In this document: piece after piece, positions 12,567 through 17,767 of the stretch
Layout of the letters: every line of letters starts with the position of its first letter
How positions within the stretch are numbered: position 1 is the first letter of the stretch
NCBI GenBank assembly: GCA_016180375.1
Contig: JACPBJ010000134.1
Location: 1-17,767 of the forward strand
Direction: 5' to 3'
From: Nitrososphaerota archaeon
Lineage (GTDB): Archaea > Thermoproteota > Nitrososphaeria > Nitrososphaerales > UBA57
DNA length: 17,767 bases
The notes under the pieces: model-generated
Seen by the model: the letters and a program-made list of their open reading frames with translations, nothing else
Databases searched by the model: none
What the model was told of the DNA's origin: nothing
Position numbers and translations under genes: made by a program

Positions 12567-13049
12567 TTGAAGACCGAATTAGTTGCTTTCACTCCGCCTG
12601 ACAATACTAATGTCATAATAGGGCAGTCGCATTTCATCAAAACGGTGGAGGATGTCTATGAAGCTCTTGTCACTGCGAGTACGAACATCAAATTTGGGAT
12701 AGGGTTCTGTGAGTCAAGCGGGAAGTGCCTTATCAGGCACGACGGTAACGATCCAGCATTAGAGAAACTTGCTGCTGAAACTGCTTTTAAAATTGCGGCA
12801 GGGCATACCTTTGTGATAATTCTGAAAGATGCATATCCAATCAATGTGCTTAATAGAATTAAAGACGTACAAGAAGTTGCAACAATTTACTGCGCAACTG
12901 CAAATCCGATTCAAGTAGTCATTGTGGAAACAGATCAAGGCAGAGCAATTCTTGGAATTATTGATGGGTTAAAGACAAAAGGCATCGAGAGCGAAGAAGA
13001 CAAGCAGGAGAGGAAAGCGTTTCTAAGGAAAATAGGTTACAAGCTGTAG
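12567..13049 (+). CDS. Adenosine-specific kinase family protein
   Basis: A 160-residue protein matching the family named adenosine-specific kinase (PF04008), found mainly in archaea and some bacteria. Conserved blocks are 'VIIGQSHFIKTVEDVYEALV' near residues 16-35, 'KFGIGFCESSGKCLIRHDGND' near 42-62, 'GHTFVIILKDAYPINVLNRIK' near 79-99 and 'IYCATANPIQVVIVE' near 107-121. The length fits the family. It is expected to be a soluble enzyme phosphorylating adenosine, but the evidence for the reaction across the family is limited, so the function is provisional. The start is TTG at 12567, with no ATG before the first conserved block. It is divergent from the rhodanese gene. Confidence 0.85.
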   Translation: MKTELVAFTPPDNTNVIIGQSHFIKTVEDVYEALVTASTNIKFGIGFCESSGKCLIRHDGNDPALEKLAAETAFKIAAGHTFVIILKDAYPINVLNRIKDVQEVATIYCATANPIQVVIVETDQGRAILGIIDGLKTKGIESEEDKQERKAFLRKIGYKL

Positions 13050-13062
13050 TCTTTGGCAAAAC

Positions 13063-13091
13063 CTTTTATCCATTCTTTGCGCATAAGGAGG
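13063..13091 (+). promoter_or_regulatory. TATA-like box and Shine-Dalgarno of the microprotein gene
   Basis: CTTTTAT at 13064-13070 is a TATA-like box. AAGGAGG ending at 13091 lies 8 bases before the ATG at 13100, a strong ribosome-binding site by the standards of this window. The pair supports translation of the small downstream frame. Confidence 0.5.
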
Positions 13092-13099
13092 CGAAGATC

Positions 13100-13222
13100 A
13101 TGTGCGACTGCTGGGATGAAGTGGAGATAGAAGAGTTGCTAGCCATCAAGGCAAGAAAGAAAGAAGTAGAGCCCATCACTCAGGAGTTCGAAGAGCCTAT
13201 CGTGGTGGAGGCAAGGGCTTAG
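13100..13222 (+). CDS. 40-residue Cys-x-Cys acidic microprotein
   Basis: An ATG-to-TAG frame of 40 codons beginning 'MCDCWDEVEIEELLAIKARK' and ending 'EEPIVVEARA'. It carries a Cys-Asp-Cys-Trp start, then an amphipathic charged helix rich in Glu and Lys, and a short tail. No membrane segment or named family is recognised. Support comes from a GGAGG placed 8 bases upstream, a TATA-like box, an in-frame stop leading into a T-run at 13237-13241, and the otherwise empty 190-base gap that it fills. The Cys-x-Cys at the extreme N-terminus could bind metal or serve as a redox or sulfur-handling site (inference). It is next to, and convergent with, glmS. Confidence 0.6.
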   Translation: MCDCWDEVEIEELLAIKARKKEVEPITQEFEEPIVVEARA

Positions 13223-13240
13223 CCCAACCTCTACCCTTTT

Positions 13241-15007
13241 TCATTTTACAGTAACAGACTTCGCCAGATGCCTAGGATAATCAGGGTCCAGTGTTCTTTC
13301 TACTGCCGCATAGTATGCCAGCATCTGCAGCGGTATTACTTCGAGGATAGGGAAGAATACTGAATCAACAGCAGGAATTTCTATGACATCATTGTAAAGC
13401 TGATTCTGCTTATCCGTTACGGCAATTATGGTTGCGCCTCTGGCCTTCATTTCTGCTATGTTATTCAAGGTTTCATCGTATGTTTCATCGCCGGGATTGA
13501 TCGCAATGACAGGAGTTCCTGCATCTACAAGTGCGAGCGTACCATGCTTCAGCTCTCCCGCGGCAAGTCCTTCAGCATGTATGTAGGAAAGTTCCTTCAT
13601 TTTGAGAGCACCTTCAAGCGCAATAGGGAAGTGCAAACCTCTTCCTATGAAGTAAAAATCGGACGTTATCTTGTATCGCTTTGCAATTTCACGGATGCTA
13701 GTATCTTGGCTCAATATGATTTCTACGTGCTTGCTCAAGTCTCTGAGCTGCGCCCTCTTCTCTTCAAGACCTGCTAATCTGAACACTATATCATAGATTA
13801 TCGCAAGTTGTGAAGTGAAACTCTTGGTTGCTGCTACGCCAATTTCGGGGCCGCAGTTGATATATAGTGTAATCTTGCTTTCCCTTGTAAGCGAGGAACC
13901 AGCCGTATTCACTATCGAAATTACCGATGCGCCTCTTGATGCGGCTTTTCTTACAGCTCCTATTACATCTGCAGTTTCTCCGCTCTGAGATATTGCAATA
14001 ACAAGAGTATCCTTCTCAACTAGGTCGATTTCTTGATCAATTTCACTGGCAAGTATTGACTGGGCATGTATTTTCGCGAACTTTGCCAGCAAATACCGCA
14101 TCAGCATTCCAGCATGAAAACTCGTCCCAGAGGCTGTAATGATAGTGTTCTTGGCATTCTTTATTGTTATACAAAATTCATTGATCTTCTCCTCATCCTG
14201 ATCTAAAGCGGCGCTAAGAGTTCTTGCCTGCTCATTGATCTCCTTCAGAGTATAGTGGGCGAATTCCTTCTTGGAAATGTCGCTTGCTTCCCATGCAACA
14301 TGAGTTGGAGCAAACTCTACAGGTTCGCCATCAAACGTGAAGACTTCTATCTTATTCGCAGTGATTGAAGCGATCTCATAGTCCTTGAGGAAGACTACTC
14401 TGTCGGTTTGCTCTATGAACGAAACTATGTCGCTTGCAATGAAATTGCCGCCTTTACCAACCCCAATTATAAGTGGAGCATCCTTTCTTGCACCAAGAAT
14501 CAAACCAGGCTTATCGTCAAATAATGCAAGGAATGCAAATGTTCCCTTCAACTGCTTTGCAGTTTCTTGGAAGGCTTTCAGATGGTTACCTTCCCTGTAA
14601 TGCTTCTCGAGGAGATGAGCAATGACTTCGGTGTCAGTTTCGGAAGCAAACCTGTGCCCTTCGGCTTTTAGCTGAGAAGAAAGCTCCTGATAATTTTCGA
14701 TGATACCATTATGTACAACAGCAATACTGGCATCGCAGGAAACGTGAGGGTGTGCATTGTTCTGGCTTACTCCTCCATGAGTCGCCCACCTCGTGTGGGC
14801 AATTCCTGTATTGCCTTTCTCATCGCTTATCCCAACCTTTCTTGCAATTTCCGCGATCCTACCAGCATCCTTCATCACCCTGAGCGCGCCACCATGCAGT
14901 ATCCCGAAACCTGCAGAATCGTAACCTCTATACTCCATCTTTTTAAGCGATTCCAAGAGCATAGGCCCCGCATCCTTGTTGCCAGTGTACCCTATTATTC
15001 CGCACAT
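13241..15007 (-). CDS. glmS: Glutamine--fructose-6-phosphate aminotransferase (isomerizing)
   Basis: A 588-residue enzyme that makes glucosamine 6-phosphate from fructose 6-phosphate and glutamine, the first step toward UDP-GlcNAc for glycans and cell-surface glycosylation. It has the N-terminal class II glutaminase domain starting 'MCGIIGYTG', with Cys2 as nucleophile, and 'HTRWATHGGVSQNNAHPH' near 71-88. Two sugar-isomerase (SIS) domains follow, with 'ITASGTSFHAGMLMRYLLAK', 'SQSGETADVIGAVRKA' and 'GRGLHFPIALEGALKMKELS'. The C-terminus 'PRHLAKSVTVK' is the usual family ending, so the protein is complete. The ATG at 15007 has a TATA-like box about 29 bases upstream. No glmS ribozyme-like leader can exist on a leaderless message. 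Confidence 0.95.
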   Translation of the reverse strand: MCGIIGYTGNKDAGPMLLESLKKMEYRGYDSAGFGILHGGALRVMKDAGRIAEIARKVGISDEKGNTGIAHTRWATHGGVSQNNAHPHVSCDASIAVVHNGIIENYQELSSQLKAEGHRFASETDTEVIAHLLEKHYREGNHLKAFQETAKQLKGTFAFLALFDDKPGLILGARKDAPLIIGVGKGGNFIASDIVSFIEQTDRVVFLKDYEIASITANKIEVFTFDGEPVEFAPTHVAWEASDISKKEFAHYTLKEINEQARTLSAALDQDEEKINEFCITIKNAKNTIITASGTSFHAGMLMRYLLAKFAKIHAQSILASEIDQEIDLVEKDTLVIAISQSGETADVIGAVRKAASRGASVISIVNTAGSSLTRESKITLYINCGPEIGVAATKSFTSQLAIIYDIVFRLAGLEEKRAQLRDLSKHVEIILSQDTSIREIAKRYKITSDFYFIGRGLHFPIALEGALKMKELSYIHAEGLAAGELKHGTLALVDAGTPVIAINPGDETYDETLNNIAEMKARGATIIAVTDKQNQLYNDVIEIPAVDSVFFPILEVIPLQMLAYYAAVERTLDPDYPRHLAKSVTVK

Positions 15008-15032
15008 CTTGAACTTGGCATTATGTCAGTCA

Positions 15033-15039
15033 TTTAAAA
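15033..15039 (-). promoter_or_regulatory. TATA-like box of glmS
   Basis: TTTTAAA on the minus strand is centred about 29 bases before the glmS ATG at 15007. Between it and the regulator promoter at 15128 nothing else was recognised. Confidence 0.55.
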
Positions 15040-15127
15040 GAACCACAAAATCCGTTCTAATAACCGCTATTAGTTTCTTCATAGGAGTCATGGTCTGTTA
15101 GCATGTCTAGTAGGCCTTTTTTGTATC

Positions 15128-15155
15128 AACCACTATGAAAAATTATATAATGGTT
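15128..15155 (+). promoter_or_regulatory. TATA box inside an imperfect inverted repeat (putative operator)
   Basis: AATTATATAAT at 15141-15151 is centred 26 bases before the GTG start at 15172. It is straddled by AACCACTAT (15128-15136) and ATAATGGTT (15147-15155), which match as an inverted repeat at 8 of 9 positions. A dimeric winged-helix protein bound here would block TATA recognition, suggesting autoregulation of the downstream gene. Confidence 0.55.
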
Positions 15156-15171
15156 CTGACCAAAAGTAGCC

Positions 15172-15567
15172 GTGAAAGAGAAGCGCCTTCTCATTAGAAA
15201 AGACAGGGAAGGCATACTTGCAAAGGACATTCTGGTATCGTCAGAGCCAACAGCGCTGCGCCCCCTGCTGAACCCAATTACTTGGAAGATAGCGAACCTC
15301 TTGGTAAAGAAGCCTATGTACTCGGCTCAGATAGCAAGAGAATTGAAAATTCATGAGCAGACAGTCTACTTCCATGTCAGGAGGCTCGTCAAGGCAGGAC
15401 TTTTGAAGAAAGAGAAGGAAGAGGTAATCAAAGGAGCAGTTGCTCGGTATTACAGCATGCCATACGGCGCATTGGGGCTAGAGTTTCCAAAGGGAGAGCA
15501 GCAATTCGCGTCTATTTCGACTATTCAATTAAGTGACAAAGTGCGATCATTAACGGGAGGATCGTAG
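15172..15567 (+). CDS. Winged-helix (ArsR-like) regulator, N-terminal part of a split gene
   Basis: This 131-residue frame encodes a winged helix-turn-helix at about residues 28-95: 'LLNPITWKIANLLVKKPMYSAQIARELKIHEQTVYFHVRRLVKAGLL' followed by the wing 'KKEKEEVIKGAVARYYSM'. The last residues, '...LSDKVRSLTGGS', end at a TAG just after the downstream S-layer-like domain becomes readable in another frame. Archaeal regulators of this kind usually carry the two domains in one chain, so this is probably the N-terminal half of a frame-broken gene. The GTG start at 15172 fits a TATA box centred 26 bases upstream and a leaderless message. An inverted repeat over the TATA suggests autoregulation. Confidence 0.82.
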   Translation: MKEKRLLIRKDREGILAKDILVSSEPTALRPLLNPITWKIANLLVKKPMYSAQIARELKIHEQTVYFHVRRLVKAGLLKKEKEEVIKGAVARYYSMPYGALGLEFPKGEQQFASISTIQLSDKVRSLTGGS

Positions 15568-15626
15568 TTGGTTCTCCTGATCCTCATGGTCCGGAGAAGA
15601 CTACGGCTAGAGACGGCCATTATGCC

Positions 15627-16088
15627 GTGCACCTTGCCTTTTTCTTGGGGCAGCTCTGCAAAGTTCCAAGCGATTTTGTAGTCAAACTTGATGTCGACGT
15701 CAAGACAGAGAAGGAGGAGAAACAGAACCTAATCCTTATTGGAGGACCAGGGACTAATTTACTTACATCTGATGTTAACCATTATCTCCCGACAAAGTTC
15801 AATGAGAAGAATATCTGGGCTGGTCTGGTCGACTCGCAGGGCAGAGCATTCAACACCGATAGGGATGCGGTTATTGCAAGGATAAAGAATCCATTCGATC
15901 CTTCGAAAGTTGTCATTGTGCTTGCAGGCGTTAGAACCGTAGGGACAAAATCAGCCATAATCGGACTAGTAAACTTCCCTGACAAAGTTCTGGCAGATTA
16001 CAAAGGAGAAGAAACCTGGGCCGTAGCGATAAGAGGATTTGACTTAGACGGCGATGGTAAGGTAGATTCTGTAGAAGTAGTTTCTTAG
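15627..16088 (+). CDS. S-layer-like C-terminal domain, continuation of the split regulator gene
   Basis: 153 residues from a GTG, but the frame is open and protein-like back to 15537, encoding 'INGRIVVGSPDPHGPEKTT' and 'ARDGHYAVHLAFFLGQ' upstream. The GTG is therefore only the first standard start codon, not a convincing one. The domain has 'NLILIGGPGTNLLTSDVN', 'NPFDPSKVVIVLAGVRTVGTKSAI' and 'RGFDLDGDGKVDSVEV', a layout related to archaeal S-layer C-terminal domains that also occurs joined to winged-helix regulators. No signal peptide is present, which favours a cytosolic ligand-binding role within a regulator. A one-base deletion near 15549-15552 would explain the split. It overlaps the convergent rps11 by 4 bases. 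Confidence 0.7.
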   Translation: MHLAFFLGQLCKVPSDFVVKLDVDVKTEKEEKQNLILIGGPGTNLLTSDVNHYLPTKFNEKNIWAGLVDSQGRAFNTDRDAVIARIKNPFDPSKVVIVLAGVRTVGTKSAIIGLVNFPDKVLADYKGEETWAVAIRGFDLDGDGKVDSVEVVS

Positions 16089-16498
16089 GCTCTTCTTCCC
16101 CTTCTTCCACCCGCTTTTCTCGTAGTATCATGGGGAATTGGTGTAACATCCTCGATTCTTCCAACCTTGAAACCCGCTCTTGCAATTGCCCTGATAGCTG
16201 CCTGCGCTCCTGGCCCTGGCGTCCTTGGACCTGTTCCTCCAACCGCTCTGACCTTGATGTGAACTGCTGTTATGCCCTTCTTTTTGGCCAAATCTGCACA
16301 CGCCTGAGCCGATTTCATGGCTGCGTATGGAGATGATTCGAACCTATCCGCTTTGACATGCCTTCCGCCAGAGCTGAACGATATCGTTTCTGCACCTGTA
16401 AGGTCGGTAATGTGCAGGACGGTATTGTTGTAGCTGCTATAAATGTGGACGATTCCCCACTTGTCTTTTGTAATATCTTCAGCCATTTCCAACACCAT
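16085..16498 (-). CDS. rps11: 30S ribosomal protein uS11
   Basis: A 137-residue archaeal uS11 that binds 16S rRNA in the small-subunit platform. Signatures are 'WGIVHIYSSYNNTVLHITDLTGAETISFSSGG', 'YAAMKSAQACADLAKKKGI', 'HIKVRAVGGTGPRTPGPGAQAAIRAIARAG' and the basic tail 'PIPHDTTRKAGGRRGRRA'. The ATG at 16498 overlaps the last base of the rps4 stop codon (TAATG), indicating coupled translation. A second ATG 12 bases in ('MAEDITKDKWG') is also possible. It is the last gene of the rps13-rps4-rps11 unit, and the next gene downstream is convergent. Confidence 0.96.
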   Translation of the reverse strand: MVLEMAEDITKDKWGIVHIYSSYNNTVLHITDLTGAETISFSSGGRHVKADRFESSPYAAMKSAQACADLAKKKGITAVHIKVRAVGGTGPRTPGPGAQAAIRAIARAGFKVGRIEDVTPIPHDTTRKAGGRRGRRA

Positions 16499-17037
16499 TA
16501 AGCCGCTGGGGCTGCTTCAGCCGGTTGCCCTTCTGCGGGCTGTGGAGGAGTTACCACCATAGTGCTACCGGCTCTAAGCTTAAGCTCCAAATCTTCACCT
16601 GTTCTGACAATATAGCCTGGTATCGTAATTCTTCTGTCGCCTATCGTTATGTGTCCATGAGTTACCATCTGCCTTGCTTGGTATGGAGTCCTAGCAAGCC
16701 CCTTCTTCCATACAACCGTCTGCAGCCGTCTTTCAAGGAAGTTTTCGATGCTCAGACCAAGAATATCATCAGCCGTAGCAGTCTCACTTACAACGCCTAT
16801 CCTGATAAGAGACTTTAGCAGTTTAGCCTCTTCACGAGCTCTGACATCTGAGGGTGCGGCGAGCAGAGCTCTTGCCTGCTTTCTCACTCTCGAGAGCTCA
16901 GTCTTGGACTTCCAAAGCTCCCTCTTGTTCCTTAAACCATATGAACCTACAAGAAAGAGTTCCTGAGAAAGGTCGTCGCTCTTCCACGGATTCCTAGGAG
17001 TGGAATACTTCTTGCTTGGTGTCTTCGGGTCTCCCAT
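16498..17037 (-). CDS. rps4: 30S ribosomal protein uS4
   Basis: A 179-residue archaeal/eukaryal-type uS4, an early assembly protein binding 16S rRNA. The N-terminus 'GDPKTPSKKYSTPRNPW' is typical of archaeal members. The S4 RNA-binding domain is at about residues 104-160: 'RRLQTVVWKKGLARTPYQARQMVTHGHITIGDRRITIPGYIV'. The C-terminus carries a Pro/Ala/Glu-rich tail of about 18 residues ('PPQPAEGQPAEAAPAA') beyond the core. It starts 1 base after the rps13 stop codon and runs straight into rps11, so the three are co-translated from one message. Confidence 0.96.
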   Translation of the reverse strand: MGDPKTPSKKYSTPRNPWKSDDLSQELFLVGSYGLRNKRELWKSKTELSRVRKQARALLAAPSDVRAREEAKLLKSLIRIGVVSETATADDILGLSIENFLERRLQTVVWKKGLARTPYQARQMVTHGHITIGDRRITIPGYIVRTGEDLELKLRAGSTMVVTPPQPAEGQPAEAAPAA

Positions 17038-17038
17038 G

Positions 17039-17563
17039 TTACTTCTTCTCTGCTGGTGCTGCTGCCGCTGCTGCAGGTGTCGCAGCTGGTGTCTGTGCCG
17101 GTCCTCCTGGCCTGACCATAGCCATCTTCTTTACTCCTATAGTCCTTCCCTTTCTGCCCGTGGTTCTAGTTCTCTGACCTCTGACCTTCAGGCCCAGAGA
17201 ATGCCTAATCCCTCTCCAGCTCTGGACATTTTTCTCCCTCTCCTTGTCGTTCTTTATCGCAAAATCCAAATCCGATCCTATAAGGTGCATGTTGGTTCCT
17301 GTTTCAACGTCTTTTTGTCTGTTGAGCAGGTATGGAGGCAGGTTTAGCTGGGACAGATTCTTTACGCTTTTTTCAATTTCGGTAATCTGGCTGTCAGACA
17401 AAGTGCCCAGCCTTAGCTTCGGATCAATTCTCAATGTTCCCAAAACGCAATTACCCAAATTATACCCTACGCCCTTTATGTCTGCAAGGGCAGAAGATAC
17501 CTTCTTGCTTCCCTGCAGGTCTCTCCCTGCAATTCTTACTATGAACCTGAACTCCTGTGACAA
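17039..17563 (-). CDS. rps13: 30S ribosomal protein uS13
   Basis: A 174-residue archaeal uS13 located in the head of the small subunit, contacting P-site tRNA and uL5. It contains 'FRFIVRIAGRDLQGSKKVSSALADIKGVGYNLGN' (helix-two-turn-helix), 'DLDFAIKNDKEREKNVQSWRGIRHSLGLKVRGQRTRTTGRKGRTIGV', and a final Ala/Pro-rich tail of about 25 residues that lengthens it beyond the core. The start is TTG at 17563, preceded by AAGGT about 7 bases upstream, giving a short leader from the TATA box at 17600-17611. It heads the rps13-rps4-rps11 operon. Confidence 0.95.
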   Translation of the reverse strand: MSQEFRFIVRIAGRDLQGSKKVSSALADIKGVGYNLGNCVLGTLRIDPKLRLGTLSDSQITEIEKSVKNLSQLNLPPYLLNRQKDVETGTNMHLIGSDLDFAIKNDKEREKNVQSWRGIRHSLGLKVRGQRTRTTGRKGRTIGVKKMAMVRPGGPAQTPAATPAAAAAAPAEKK

Positions 17564-17599
17564 AGTCTTACCTTTGCAGAGTCTAGGCGATTAGTTCTT

Positions 17600-17611
17600 G
17601 GTTATAAATCC
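17600..17611 (-). promoter_or_regulatory. TATA box of the ribosomal protein operon
   Basis: The minus strand reads GGATTTATAACC, centred about 42 bases before the TTG of rps13. The expected transcript start near 17580 leaves a leader of about 17 bases that contains the AAGGT ribosome-binding site, unlike the leaderless pattern of most genes here. Confidence 0.6.
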
Positions 17612-17631
17612 TTGCTGATAATCATGATAAG

Positions 17632-17734
17632 GTGCGTGCCCCTGTGTGCAAACTATACGGGGGGGAGCCGCATGAAGTATTGGTTTAATGGTAGCTATGA
17701 TGAGGTGAGCAGTTTTTGTGTATGCAATATAAAG
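17632..17734. repeat. GC-rich hairpin element with 13-base TATA-like word, copy 2
   Basis: GTGCGTGCCCCTGTGTGCAA at 17632-17651 is followed by a run of seven G at 17659-17665, allowing CCCC to pair with GGGG. The word ATGCAATATAAAG is at 17722-17734. Both parts match the element at 11553-11598, but here about 55 bases separate them. The region lies upstream of the ribosomal operon promoter and has no credible open frame on either strand. A small RNA read leftward from the TATA-like word is one possibility. Confidence 0.4.
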
Positions 17735-17767
17735 CGAGAAATTCTCTCTGTAATGATTTACTAGTAG

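Noticed and set aside
17632..17767. tRNA or C/D-box RNA gene at the right end (an ATGATGA word is present at 17697-17703)
   Set aside because: No TTC-loop sequence, no acceptor-stem pairing and no CTGA D box at suitable distance on either strand.
1..17767. CRISPR array, insertion sequence or integrase-associated attachment site
   Set aside because: No regularly spaced direct repeats, transposase, integrase or tRNA gene was seen.

Overview
The window is archaeal DNA. It carries archaeal-type ribosomal proteins uS13, uS4 and uS11, a DUF106 (EMC3-like) insertase, a UPF0282 metallo-beta-lactamase protein, an adenosine-specific kinase, an HTH_10 (Bat-type) regulator and a winged-helix/S-layer-like regulator. 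Many start codons have an AT-rich TATA-like box centred about 26-30 bases upstream, the pattern of leaderless archaeal mRNAs. TTG and GTG starts are frequent. The gene mix (HTH_10 regulator, acyl-CoA dehydrogenase, TatA, possible arcadin-1-like protein) fits the TACK group, perhaps a Thaumarchaeota-related lineage. That placement is an inference.

Layout. Bases 1-2100 hold an edge-truncated gene, a cytidylate-kinase-like gene, two small unknown genes and an HTH_10 regulator. Bases 2100-4800 hold a membrane-anchored NTF2-like protein and a hemerythrin-like protein that share an upstream 16-base element. After these come a frame-broken zinc-ribbon gene, a DtxR-type metal regulator and a small three-helix membrane protein. 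Bases 4770-7400 hold the DUF106 insertase, TatA, an MFS exporter and a soluble NTF2-like protein. Bases 7470-10200 hold an unknown acidic-tailed protein, an acyl-CoA dehydrogenase and the UPF0282 protein.

Bases 10200-13050 form the most unusual part. A three-gene unit consists of a possible arcadin-1-like protein, a two-helix membrane protein and a GcvH-TusA fusion. It converges on a two-domain thiosulfate sulfurtransferase, which is divergent from an adenosine-specific kinase. The fusion has no lysine at the lipoylation position but keeps the TusA cysteine, and a rhodanese next door suggests a sulfur-relay role.

Bases 13050-17767 hold a 40-residue Cys-x-Cys microprotein, GlmS, a winged-helix regulator split by a frameshift from its S-layer-like domain, and the rps13-rps4-rps11 operon. 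Two related GC-rich hairpins, each associated with an identical 13-base TATA-like word, lie at 11553-11598 and 17632-17734. No tRNA, rRNA, CRISPR array, insertion sequence or attachment site was seen.
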